64,000 nt of DNA from Lotus japonicus (Eukaryota > Streptophyta > Magnoliopsida > Fabales > Fabaceae). The DNA lies in the NCBI RefSeq assembly GCF_012489685.1, contig NC_080041.1, positions 109,089,760-109,153,759 of the forward strand, written 5' to 3'. A program made the translations under genes and the position numbers. Under the pieces are notes generated by a model. The model saw nothing but the letters and a program-made list of their open reading frames with translations. It was not told where the DNA came from and did no database searches. This document shows positions 1 through 11,239 of the stretch, piece by piece; the stretch's first letter is position 1, and each line of letters begins with the position of its first letter.

Positions 1-459
1 GTAGTGACTATTGGTAGCTGGTTATAAACATGATTCGGAGACATGTAAGAAAATTATATATGAAATTTATACAAATATGAATGGTCTAAACAAATTGTAA
101 TTTTGACCTATTGGGGCTGATTTTGATTAAAATTTTGACCTATTTGTGCTTATAATAGTTGCAATTAAGAGGAGATTTCTGGTTAAGATTTAGATTTTAT
201 TTTCAGATATTGTTTTGATTTGTTTTCATATTATGATTATATTAAAATAATATTAGTTATTCTTAAAATCAAGATTACATATAAATTTAAATGTATTTAA
301 GACTTTCTTTATCCCTTGATTTTAAAAATCAGATGTTATCTCATATTACTTCATTAGTAGATTTGTTATTTTTCTGGTATGTATTTGCTCTATGGAATTA
401 ACCTGAAATTGGTGATTGTTACCCATAATGTTGTCACATGCAATTCTCACTTTTGACAG

Positions 460-1234
460 GGTTAGTTCAATTTGTAGAAACTGATGAAGACTTGTTCTCA
501 TCATCTAAATCAATGTAAATAATTATTGCAAAGATATTTGACCATTTTAAGCTTTTTTAATTGACATGCTGACTTTTTGTTTTGGCATTTTGAAGCACAA
601 AAGAAGGAAGGAAAGGAAAGAAAGGAAGAAGGAAAGAAAAGAAAGGAAGAGAAGGAGGAAACTTGAACGCAATGAAAATGAGGCTGGGATGGAAAGGATT
701 GGCCATGATGACAACAAGCATGAAAATGGGAAAGACAAGTTTGGTGGTGACTACTCTGGCAAATGTGAATTACCTCCTGCAAATTGGAAAATGAAGTTCT
801 ATGCAGCTGCAGAGAAGTCCCCTGCTTCTCCTCATGCAAATGGGAAAGTGAAGTTCTCTGCTTCTCCTTCCCAAGTCGCCCCTCAGAAAATGGAATCTGA
901 TGTAGGTGACACTTGTTATATGGGAAAGGGTAAATTTGTTGCAAATGAGAACTTGAAAGCATCTATGTCAACTTTTGAAAGAAGCATGTTGAAGACCGAA
1001 GCAAAGTACAGAGAGTTGATTGTGGATTGGGTCCCTCCTCCAATGGAATTGGTTTCAACTGAAGTTGCAGATGAAGAGTGGCTTTATAGGGAAAATGTGT
1101 CTGGAAGCAAAACAACAAAAACCAAACATGTTAGCAATGACACTGGCAATGGCATCTATCAAGGAATCCAACCACATGCCCATTATTTGCCTGATGCTGA
1201 CATATATGCTTTGCCCTACACTCTACCATTTTGA
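460..1234 (+). CDS. 3' exons of an unrecognised basic plant protein (partial)
   Basis: Two exons can be placed: 460-514 (after a ttgacag acceptor) and 604-1234, joined in frame across an intron of about 89 bp (donor aat/gtaaat, acceptor acaaaag). The last exon codes for a lysine/arginine/glutamate-rich run (about the first 20 residues, purine-only DNA), then a hydrophilic middle and an aromatic tail ending ...YLPDADIYALPYTLPF before TGA. I associate this tail with plant proteins loosely called 'myb-like protein X'; that is recall, not a search. No enzymatic motif is visible. Exons upstream of 460 must exist but I could not place them, so the start is missing. An ATG at 566 lies in the proposed intron and is not the start. 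The acceptor could instead be at 595, but that breaks the frame. Confidence 0.55.
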
Positions 1235-1796
1235 ACCATTTGGAAGAGCTACAGAGTGAATCCATGTATGTCACATTTGTTTGATTTTGTATCAATGGAG
1301 AGACATATGCTTACATCTTTCTTAAATAAGGTAACTCAGTAAGACCTAGAATTATCAAAAGCTCTACTCCCTCTTTATATAATAGCTTAAAATTTTCACC
1401 CCTAGTCCCTTATAAGTTGTTACTCTCATAAGCATACCATAATTGAGTCCATGTCTGATCTGTGCTGGCTAGAACTTCTTGTTGAGATTTGGCTCATTGT
1501 ATCTTGGGCTAAAATCTTTAGTTTAGGTCGAGGGGAAACACCAAGGAGATCTTGGACTCCACATCTTAACCCAAAACCTTAAGGCATTAGGTTTATGAGT
1601 CCATCTCCTTATAAACTTTCCCTCTCACCTTGGTTTCTTCGATGTGGGACTTGACTCTAACACTTGATTCCAACACTTCTCAAGACAAACTTCACTATAT
1701 AAGGGATGTTATTTTCCAAGTTTGCTTCAAGACTTCTTTAAATATAAGAAGTGTTTGGCTTAGGAGTTAGGCATCATATGTCATGAGCCATTTAGG
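1235..1796. other. 3' flank of the first gene; repeat-like, no gene
   Basis: 3' UTR and intergenic DNA. The stretch at about 1480-1720 contains phrases such as cgatgtgggacttgactc that are typical of dispersed plant repeats (LTR or TRIM fragments), but I see no paired ends, so it is left unclassified. No coding signal. Confidence 0.35.
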
Positions 1797-2390
1797 TAGG
1801 AGTGTCAACGGGTAAGGTCCAGTCCGTATACCCGATCAAATTAAACCAAACCAAACACGTTAAAGTGGATTGGATTTGGGCATTGGTTCGGTGCAGATTG
1901 TATTTACTGTATCCGATCAACATCGGTTTGGGTGATGATTTGAGGATCGAATATCCGATGAATCTGAATAAACTTGATGGTATTGGGAACAGTTATTTTT
2001 TGTTACCATTCATCCCAAAGAGCATTAGCCTACTACATAATGTTTGTTTGTTAAGACCTAAGTTACTTATGGGTTTAATATTATGTTGTTTATTTATGTT
2101 TGTACTGGAGATGTTGGTTTTAGTTTGCTTATTTTGAATTATATGGATTATAGAATGTTATGTTTTTTTTTTGAAAGAATGTTATGTTCTTTTAGAGATG
2201 TTGGATTATATGGAGTTTTTATATTTTTTCACATTTTAGAATAAATTTCGTGCGCAATAATATTTTTTTTATTCTGAATTTGACTATCTGAACCGAACCA
2301 ACCCAGTTGAGATTGTCTTGATTTGGTTCGATCCAAAAGCAAAAATCAGAAAATCTAACCCAACCCATGTTTGATTTGTTAGAACACTAA
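1797..2390. mobile_element. possible degenerate hAT-type non-autonomous element
   Basis: The segment begins taggagtgtcaacgggt and ends gttagaacacta, which resemble the two ends of a common plant hAT MITE family (TAGGGGTGTCAA-like termini). Inside, both strands carry degenerate copies of the same phrase family (accgaaccaacccag near 2290). No clean 8-bp target duplication is visible, so the limits are approximate. A short open frame at 1802-2137 is a by-product of this repeat. Confidence 0.35.
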
Positions 2391-2970
2391 GGACTCGTTT
2401 GATATGTCGTATTAGGCATGATAGTATAAATTTATACAATACATTATGGACTTATCCATTGTTTGATGCTCATATTGTATTGTATAAGCTTTTACATCAA
2501 TCCTCTCTTATACATTAAAATGATGGATTATTTAATCCACCCATAGATGATAGATAAGGCATGATAAAAGTGTGATATATAAACTACTTGAATATGTTTA
2601 ATCAACCGCCACCATTGCTGCCGCCCCCACTACCACCACCATTGCTGCCACCACCACCATTGTTGATACGGTCATCGTTATCGCCACTACCACCGCCATA
2701 ACCACCACCCTCCTCCACACTTCCACCCTCCACCACTACCACCACCACTGTGCCTGCCACCACCACCACTGCCACCCTCCACCACTACCGCCACCATCAT
2801 CACCTTTCAATACTGCCACTACCACCTTCACCACTGTTGTCACTAAATTATACAATGTATGACCAAACGTTATATAGTATTAAATTTTATCAGGCTTTAT
2901 CCTATCAGGTCTAATACAATCAATTCTTATACTATCAGACATTATACAATACGATATATCAAACGAATTC
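2391..2970. mobile_element. Tourist/PIF-Harbinger-like MITE with internal CCA-triplet array
   Basis: Terminal inverted repeats are visible: the left end reads ggactcgtttgatatgtcgt and the reverse complement of the right end reads gaattcgtttgatatatcgt. A second matching block (atgatagtataa / ctgatagtataa) lies further in. The element is bounded by TAA on both sides (2388-2390 and 2971-2973), the 3-bp duplication expected of PIF/Harbinger insertions. It has no ORF. The centre holds a GC-rich array of CCA/CCG/TTG triplets. A truncated relative lies at 59935-60125. Confidence 0.75.
2605..2838. repeat. interrupted CCA/CCG triplet repeat
   Basis: About 230 bp of imperfect ccaccaccaccattg-type triplets, sitting inside the MITE and far more GC-rich than its flanks. 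No frame around it looks like a gene. Confidence 0.85.
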
Positions 2971-3545
2971 TAATCACCCATAATCATAACCAACTCGGTC
3001 CGATTACTCCCTATATTTAGGAGTTAATTAATATGGCAATATTACATTCATTCTTTCAGTGTGATGTTAGGCAATATATCCACATTGGTCTTTTCATTTT
3101 TTTTAAATGATGCTCCCACAATATCTAGTTACAAAAAATAATGACATGTAATATTGTATTGTTAATTATCTTTTTTTAAAGAGAATTTTAGAAGCCAATT
3201 ATGATTTCCTTCATATAGCTAACCCCATTTGAAAGATTTCATTGTTTGTTGTAAAAATCATCAAATTGAAAATGATTAATTTGTGGAGTGAATACTGTTG
3301 AAGTATTGGATTATTTCTAGAATAGCACTCTAAGTTCATTAAAATGCAAACGCATACAAATCATTAATATACAATTACAACGCATTAAAATAACCCTTAA
3401 TAAAAATAATTATAAGATCTAACCCTTATTGAGATGTTCGGAAAATTAGAGAGAAAGGGAGGTCTGCTGCTTTTGAGAGGAGGACTGCCAGGTGGTGCTA
3501 TGAATCGGAGCACCGTCGACATGGTGAGCGGAGGAGGAGCAAGCC

Positions 3546-3888
3546 TGCACCAAGCGGTGGAGATATCACCCATTTTTTCATCACCAATTTTCCGGATAAT
3601 TTTTCTGAGAAGGAACTCTGGCCTGTTTTCCAGAGGTATGATAGGGTGTGGGATGTGTTTGTGGCACCAAGAAGGAATCGATCAGGTAGGAGGTATGGTT
3701 TTGTTCGCTTCATTGGTGTTCGAAACCCTGCAAAGCAGGAGAGGGAATTGGATACTATCCTGATAGGAAGCATGAAGATGCATGCTAACTTCCCTCGCTT
3801 CCCAAAACGCACTCCTGAGCTGGAAGAGAAACCTTGCCATAACCGCATGAGGCCAATGATGACCCGGGTGTCTAAGTCATATTCTTAG
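3546..3888 (+). pseudogene. LINE ORF1 N-terminal part, RRM domain (broken)
   Basis: In the frame running through GTG 3646 the sequence reads ...HFFITNFPDNFSEKELWPVF..., followed by VWDVFVAPRRNRSGRRYGFVRF. These are the RNP2 and RNP1 strands of an RNA-recognition motif, used in plant LINE ORF1 proteins to bind the element RNA. The upstream part is in another frame (3434 onward), implying a frameshift near 3540. The ORF runs into the inserted LTR and stops. Confidence 0.75.
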
Positions 3889-5340
3889 TTTATTTTTATG
3901 CATTTTAATATATTTCAATCATTTTAGGACACTTTAGGCTTATTTCATGCATTTTATTATTTTTGCTTGGTTTTAGTATTTTTCTACATTTTATATTATT
4001 TTTCAAGATATTATTAGGTTTTATTATTTTAATTTAGAATTAGATAAGTTTATTTTAAGTTTTTATCTTATTTTATCTTCTATTGATTTTATTTTATTAT
4101 CTTTTAATTATTTTTTCCTATTTTTATTGTTATTTTAGGAGAAGATTTGGAAAAGATGGAGAAAATATGGAATTTAATTAAAAATTCTGAGTCTGTGATC
4201 ATGTACCGCGCGACCGCGCGAGTTTTTCATGCACCTGCCGCGCGATCGCGCCACTTGTCAGCTCACTGGAAAAGGACGCACCAGATTCCGCACCATTTAG
4301 GCTTACAGCGTGCGCAACCGCACCGGATCACGTCTTCAGCAGAAAAGACAAAAAAGGGGTCCCAGCTCCCTACTTCGCGCACATGTGATTAAGGTGTACA
4401 TCACCCATGTGCACCACCAGATTGGAATCTGACGCCAGGAATTGAGAGGGTGCATGTTCTTACGCTGCACCCTGCCACACTGGATCTCAGCCCCACCAGA
4501 ACGTGAAAAACACTCTAAATAGCGTTTTAAACCTAATTTTTGGGATTCTAAGCCCCTGGAGACGAATTGGAGCAACCGAAAGACATAATTTTGGTTCTTG
4601 AAAGTACTTTTCCAGGTTTTCTTGGATCTTTTATGTTTTCCTTCTTAGATATTGAATTGTTTCTCATGTCTATGAGGAACTAATTCTTCTTTAGCACTTG
4701 GGATGCCTAGTCTTTTTTATCTTATGCTTTAATTTGTACTTTGGTTGTGTGATGAATTTCTATTTCAATCTATGAATTCCGTTTTAGTTTTAATTCTATT
4801 TGATTGCAAGCAAATACCTTACTAATTTCTGTGAGACTTGGAAGAGTTATTAGAAATTAGGGATTTAAGGGAACGGAGTTTATTAACTTTTCTCTACGAC
4901 CTTAGGAATGAGGGTAGGAGTTAATAGTGGTGGCCGGAATTATAATTTTATCTTTAATCTGTTGGTTTAGGTGCTCGTAACACAGACTTAATATTCAGAT
5001 TAAAAGTCTTTCTTGTTTAAGGAATTAGCAAGTTAAGAACTTAGGCTAGATCACCATAGAGAGTAATTTTTATTTCACACAAACAATTTTGATTAGGCAT
5101 AAGTGATAATTGGCGAAGCTAATCCAGGTGCTATTTTTCCAAATTAAGTTTCACAAATTCTATTAACTTTCTCATATTTCCTTGCAATTGAAAAATTAAA
5201 TCAAATCCCCCAATCTTATTTTACTTTTGCTTACCAAATCATAGAACTAGTCTTAATCGATAATTGAACACAATCCCTTGGGTACGATATCTTTTATATT
5301 ACTACGGGCAAATCTGTATACTTGCAGATTGGCTTATCAG
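3864..5340 (+). mobile_element. solo-LTR-like insertion splitting the LINE ORF1
   Basis: LINE coding sequence stops near 3860 and resumes near 5345; about 1.5 kb of unrelated non-coding DNA lies between. It starts with T-rich DNA (tgtctaagtcatattc at 3870), holds a GC-rich patch (ccgcgcgaccgcgcg, 4207-4221) and ends with cttgggtacgatatc... and tatacttgcag. That ending is the characteristic 3' end of Tat/Athila-lineage Ty3/gypsy LTRs, next to which the primer site normally lies. No internal gag or pol is present, so a solo LTR is the simplest reading. The exact ends and 5-bp duplication could not be fixed; ccaatg occurs near both borders. Confidence 0.6.
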
Positions 5341-6770
5341 CCAATGTTGGCGGTCGGAGGGCTGCTTCCGTGACACGCACGTTTGCTCAGGTGGTGCAAT
5401 CTGGCCCCCCACCACTTATGCATACACCTCCTCCCATTGGCACGACAGAGACGAGCTCTTCATCACCTGTTGAAGATTGGAAGGGACCCCTCGTTATGGA
5501 GGGACAAGCCTGGCTGGCTCGAAGTCTAGTGGGGGTGATCAAACACCCTGACATGATACCTTGGGGACGACAAGGTCTTGCTGACAGGTCCGGAGGAGTT
5601 TGATTTGGGCGAAGCTCTTAAGGATATGGAGGAAGGAGAAGATGTTGTGTTCAAGGAGTTGTACAAGTGGACTCCTGCGGTGGCTCTGACTGCTAGGTTG
5701 GCGTGGGTTCGATGCACACGCTTTCCCCTCCATATGTGGAATAAGGATTGTTTCAAAGAGCTAACTCGACCATTGGGGGAACTGATGTCCATTGATGGCA
5801 GCACAGCAGACATGTCTGTACTCGAGCATGCTCGATTGCACTTCGTACGACGACGTATGAGGCCATTTCTTCAGTCAGGAATATCATGATTGATGGCGTG
5901 GTCTTCTGTGTTCGTGTGAAGGAAGAGGTAGGTGTGGCCTTTACCTCCTCGTGTTTGTGCCAGTCGCGCGGTGTTGAGGAGGACTCTGCGACGCTGTCCT
6001 TGTCCAGCGATTCACATGGCTTGGCCCATTCGCTGAATGGCTTCAGTATTGACGGAGACGACGGTACACTGCCGGATACCGTCGTGGTGTGGCCAGGTGC
6101 TGCCGCTATGAATTCAAATGAGGCTTCCGTTGGGGAGAGTAACAATTTTCCCGGAAACGGCGGCGAAGATTACGTGGGATTTGATGGCGTCATGATTGCA
6201 AATTCGAAACCAAAAGCTGTAACAGATGAGGAGATTATTTCGCAGGTTGTTACAAATTTGGGTACTGAATCAGAGGGGAATGACGTCACAGTGGGACCAA
6301 AGGAAAATTCAGTGCAGCTGTCTGGTATTTTGACTACACTTCCAACGGGCCAAGTTGAGGGTAATGGGCCGAGCGGGTTAATGCCATATGGGTCGGGTCT
6401 TCAGCTTGTGGAGGAAATACCAAACCCGACCAACCTTATCTCTGTTCCCTTCACTGGAGTCACAAATTCGATGGTCTCACCAGCCATGACCTCGCGTCCC
6501 ACACTCGCACAATTCCGGCCACAACAAGCGGTTGAGGGACGTGACACGCTGTCGCCGGTGCCTATCCGGAACCAGTTCAATGTACTGCGCCGGCGAGTTT
6601 GTGCCACTACGTCAGCTCCTTCTCCGTCTGGGGCGCAGTCTCGGGGTCCATTGTCCTCGCCTTCCTCATCTGTGCCAGGTCCACTTCCATGTGGCTTCTT
6701 GGATCCGTGGTGCAGCCAGGGAAGCGAGGCACATTTGGTCCATGGGTCAGGAGATTGGGATTTCATATGA
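5341..6770 (+). pseudogene. LINE ORF1 C-terminal part (frameshifted)
   Basis: After the LTR, ORF1 resumes as GGRRAASVTRTFAQVV, the common 'yaqVV' segment of plant LINE ORF1. It then moves to another frame at about 5560-5590 (LLTGPEEFDLGEAL..., ELYKWTPAVALTARLAWVRC) and again near 5885 (MIDGVVFCVRVKEEV). The WVRC...PLHMWN block is the conserved DUF4283-like region. The last 250 codons are Ser/Pro/Gly-rich and open to 6770. At least two frameshifts make it non-functional. GC content is higher than in the surroundings. Confidence 0.75.
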
Positions 6771-6881
6771 AGGTGATGAGGCTGATATGATACCCAAGTT
6801 GATTGGGATGGAGCAGCGAGATGCTCCATGTAAGACAGGGCAGCAAACTTGCAGAACTGAAGGGATGAATACGGAGTGCCC

Positions 6882-9800
6882 ATGAAGATGCTTTCTTACA
6901 ACGTCCGTGGGTTGGGAGAGGGGGCAAAGAGGCGTGTGATTAGGGAAGTTGTGTGTAAACATCATGTTGATTTCTCTACATTCAAGAAACGAAACTTCAA
7001 ACTGTTAACAGAAGGACTTGTGCACTGTTGTGGGGAGATTCTGCCTTTGAATGGCAAGCTGTACTTGTTGTAAACAGAGGAGGAGTAATGCTCTGTATAT
7101 GGAACTCAACACTTTTTACCTTAGAGGGTTGTGTGGTTGGACCAGGTTACCTTGGCCTTGTGGATTGTTGGGAGGCATCTCAATCAAGGTGCGTAATTGT
7201 TAACATTTATTCTGGTTGTGATATTGATAGTAAAAGGGCTTTGTGGGCTGCTCTCCTTTCTTGGCGTAATAACTGTCTGATTCCGGCTTGGTGCCTTGTT
7301 GGTGACTTTAATGCTGTGCTCTTTGAGGAAGAAACGAGGGGTATTGCAGGTGTGAGTTACTCGCAGCGTCGTGGGATGGATGAATTCAATCTCTTCATCT
7401 CCAATATGGAATTGGTAGACATCCCCTTGGCTGGAAGAAAATTTACTTGGAGGAGGCCTAATAATCAAGCACAGAGCAGAATTTACAGGTTTCTGGTTTT
7501 CTGATGCGTGGTGTCAGGCGTGGCCAAATTGTTCTCAATTAGTGCTAGACCGCAACATCTCTGACCATTGTCCACTGCTTTTGAGGCAATCGGTGTTTGA
7601 CTGGGGACCCAAGCCCTTTAGGGTCCTCAACTGTTGGTTAGATGATCCTAGACTACCTCCTGTTGTTACTAATACTTGGAAGGGGATGAAGTTCATAGGT
7701 TGGGGCTCTTATGTGCTTAAGGAGAAACTGAAGGGTCTCAGGGTGCGACTAAGAGACTGGAATAAAACTGTGTTTGGTGATCTGACAACTCGGCGAGAGG
7801 AGGTTGTTCATAAGATCAATCTCCTTGATGTTAAAGAGGATGAAACAGGGTTGTCCCAAGAGGAGGTGGCGACAAGAGAGGCCCTCCTATCTGATTTATG
7901 GTCAATCTCGCGTCATCATGAGTCTTTGTTATGCCAGAAAGCTCGATCCAAGTGGTTAGCAGAAGGGGATCAAAATTCAGGGTTTTTTCATTCTATTATA
8001 AACTGGAAGCGACAGACTAATTCAATCATTGGTTTGTGGGTTGACGGAATTTGGGAGGAAGACCCGCCTCGGGTTAAAGCAGCAGTACAAAGCTTCTTTG
8101 AGTCTAAATTTCAAGCGGATGCTTGGGTTAGACCGAAGCTTGAGGGTGTTAATTTTAAAACCTTGTCTATTAATGATAATGTTGTTCTGACTGGGCCTAT
8201 GGATGAGGTGGAGATTAAAGCTGTTGTTTGGGCTTGTGGTGGAAATAAAAGCCTCGGGCCGGATGGTTTTAATTTCAGGTTTATCAAACAATTTTGGGAA
8301 GTTCTGAAGGGAGATTTGATCAAGGCTGTGAAGGAATTTTGGCGTAGGGGAGCTTGGCCTCGTGGGAGCAACGCTTCTTTCATAGTGCTTATCCCGAAGG
8401 TGAATTCTCCTCAAGCTTTGAATGAGTTTAGACCTATCTCTCTAATTGGTTGCATCTATAAGGTCATCTCCAAACTTCTTGCAATTAGATTGAGTACCAT
8501 AATTGGGAAGGTTATTGATGAGCGCCAGTTTGCGTTTGTGGGGAAGCGGAACATGCTGGATAGTGCTGTGGTGCTCAATGAGGTAATCCATGAACTTAAA
8601 CTGAAGAAAAAACCAAGTATTATTTTCAAAGTTGATTATGAAAATGCTTATGATACTGTAGATTGGGGGTTTTTGGAATATATGATGGGAAGAATGAATT
8701 TTTGCTCTAAATGGATTGCTTGGATATTGGGTTGTCTGAGATCTGCTTCTGTTTCAGTGCTTGTTAATGGTAGTCCTACAGGTGAGTTCAAAATGAAGAA
8801 GGGTCTCCGACAAGGGATCCTTTGGCCTCATTCCTGTTTCTGATTGTAGCTGAGGGTTTGAATGGCTTATTCCATAATTCAGTCAGATTGGGGAGTTTCA
8901 AGGGTATCAAAGTGGGTGCTGATCCGGGCCTTGAGGTGTCTTTGCTGCAGTTTGCAGATGATACTGTTTTCATGGGGGAGGGAACTATTCAGAACTTGGT
9001 CTCTCTGAAATGCATTCTACACTACTTTGAACTTGTCTCCGGGTTGAAGGTAAATTTTCATAAAAGCAAACTGGCTTCTATTGCAATTGAGACAGGGGTT
9101 GCTCATCATTTTGCTTCTTTTCTGAACTGCAAAGTTATGACTATTTCATTCGTGTACTTGGGTATTCCGGTGGGAGCACGGGCAAGTTGTTTGAAGACTT
9201 GAGAGCCCGTTATTAAAAAGATGCGAAATAGACTTGCAATGTGGAAGCAGAAGCTGATTTCATTTGGTGGTCGGATTTGCTTGATTCAGAGTGTTCTGTC
9301 AGCGCTGCCCCTATTTTATCTTTCATTTTTTAGGGTCCCTCCCTGTGTTGTGAAGGTTTGCGATTAATGCGGGATTTTCTTTGGGGGACTAGTGACGGAG
9401 GGAAAAGGATTGCTTGGGTAAAATGGATTGATATTTGCCAACCCAAAAATGTGGGTGGTTTGGGTATTAAGGACATTGACCTCTTCAATAGATCCTTACT
9501 GGGTAAGTGGCTATGGAGGTGGCGTACAGAGAAGAATGCTCTTTGGTGTCGAGTGATTAATGCAAAATATGAGGCAGATCCGTGTGCAAAGGTTTCACCT
9601 TGGTGGCGGAGTATTCAGGAGGCTAGCTGTTTCGATGAGGTTGATTGGTTTCAAGAAGGAGTTCAGAAGTTTGTTCGCGGTGGTGATAGCACAAAATTCT
9701 GGGTAGAGAATTGGAGTGGGGCTGGTGTACTCCGTGAGCTTTTTCCTAGGCTGTTTAACTTGTCTCGGTTGAAGCAACAGAACATCTCTGATTGTGGGCA

Positions 9801-10542
9801 CTGGGTTCAAAATCAGTGGCAGTGGAACTTTCTGTGACGCCGCCAATTGCAAGGGCGAGAGCTGGATTGGCTAGCTACAATGATTCAAACAATTGCTAGC
9901 TGCAATTTTCAGGAGGGAGTTCGGGATTCTTGGGTTTGGCTACCTAGTTCAGATGGCTTATATTCAGTGCATTCTGCTTACTTGTTTTTACAGGAACCAT
10001 CTCTTGGTCCAGCTGATCCAGTTTTTGAGCTTATCTGGCACTCGCATGCTCCTTCGAACGTCAAAGCATTTGCCTGGCGTTGCTTGCTTGATCGTGTGCC
10101 CACTTGCGAAAATCTGATTAGGCATGGGGTGGTGTTGGAGGACGAGGCAGCGGTTTGCAGATTGTGTGGTGAGAATGTGGAAACAACTTCTCATCTCTTG
10201 TTTTCCTGTGCTGTGTCCATGGATATTTGGCGTGCATGTGACAAATGGATTGGGGTGCAAACTGCCTTGCCAATTACTACAAGGGACCATCTCCTTCAAT
10301 TTGATTTTGGTGGCTCTATGAAGCAGCGTTGTGGCTTGTTCACGATCTGGTTGGCATGTATTTGGTCCATTTGGGTACAGCGTAATGGCATTATATTCAG
10401 GGGAGAGGAATTTTGTATGGCAACAATTGTGGAATTAGTAAGATGGAGGGTGTGGCAATGGAATGTAGCAAACTTAAAAGGATTTTCCTACTCCATGTTT
10501 GAATGGTGTGCTGAGCCTATCACTTGCATTTGTTCCCTGTAG
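6882..10542 (+). pseudogene. LINE ORF2: endonuclease, reverse transcriptase, zf-RVT (broken)
   Basis: It starts MKMLSYNVRGLGEGAKRR, the usual start of the apurinic-type endonuclease. The endonuclease also shows VGDFNAVLFEEE and ISDHCPLLL (the metal-binding SDH) but changes frame near 6985-7030 and near 7495-7530. The reverse transcriptase runs 7542-9202, with SLGPDGFNFRFIK, PISLIGCIYKVISKLLA, KVDYENAYDTVDW and the catalytic FADD at about 8959; frames change near 8815. TGA codons occur at 9199-9201 and 9835-9837. The tail 9847-10542 is the zinc-binding domain (WHSHAPSNVKAFAWR, CRLCG..ETTSHLLFSC). Function, when intact, is target-primed reverse transcription. Confidence 0.9.
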
Positions 10543-10725
10543 ATGATTTTGGGTTGCCTAGACACTTTATTTTGCAACCAATTGGGTGGTTGGGTTTGTT
10601 AGTTTGGGTTTGCTTTTTCATGCTTTTTTGCTCTCTTTGTTGTTTACATTTTTTCTCATGTATTGGGTTTGAATTACCCCTTGTACTTCTCATTTCAATA
10701 CAAATTTTGCTTATCTAAAAAAAAG

Positions 10726-11239
10726 TAACTCTAATTATAATTAGAATTTTTATATTTTTACACTCGTTTTTCTCACATTTTTCTTGCCTCATATTTGTTT
10801 CTATTTATTTTTTAATTTCTTATATCAAAGTAAAGAGAAGTAATCCCACTAATATGTCAAAGTAATTTATATTTCTCATTTTCTCTCTTACTTAACTTCT
10901 CTTTTTATCTCTATCTTCCGCGAACATTTCTCATATTTCCCATATAGTGTGAGAGTAGCATTTACCTCGTAAGTATTGATGAATGATAAGATGATTCTAG
11001 ACCGGAAGTAAGAAAACCCCAAACCTCAATGGTTTGGAGGAGGGGAGGAAGAAATGATTGGACCTGGCATCTTAATGGAAACTTTAATCAAAATATTATT
11101 AAATGGAAACTTCAAATGTAAACCAAATCTCTATAAGACAAATTTACCAACCACTCTTAATGAGCTATGGGAGCAGATTTTTTATTTAATTGTCTATCTA
11201 CAAACTGCTACCTACAGAATTTCATAAGATTGAAAGAAT
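10726..11239. other. intergenic, AT-rich
   Basis: Sequence between the LINE tail and the stop codon of the kinase gene; its right half is the kinase 3' UTR. No ORF or repeat end recognised. Confidence 0.5.

Larger units (their letters stand above)
3417..10724 (+). mobile_element. L1-type LINE retrotransposon, decayed, interrupted by an LTR
   Basis: The order RRM-type ORF1, endonuclease, reverse transcriptase, RNA-virus-like zinc-binding RT tail (zf-RVT), short 3' UTR and A-run at 10717-10724 is that of plant L1-clade LINEs. The left limit is set just before the first ORF1-like sequence and is uncertain. The sequence taattataa occurs on both sides (near 3408 and 10735) and might be part of a target duplication, though it does not touch the A-tail. 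The coding regions carry several frameshifts and stops, so the copy is dead. Its 3' UTR ends with ...ccttgtacttctcatttcaa..., a tail that recurs at 20231-20298. Confidence 0.9.

Noticed and set aside
566..595. ATG at 566 as start of the first gene
   Set aside because: It lies in a sequence with intron features (gtaaat donor, ctgac branch-like motif, T-rich tract), and an in-frame upstream exon fits.
3408..10743. taattataa as LINE target duplication
   Set aside because: The right copy is separated from the A-tail by several bases and such AT words are common here; not strong enough to call.
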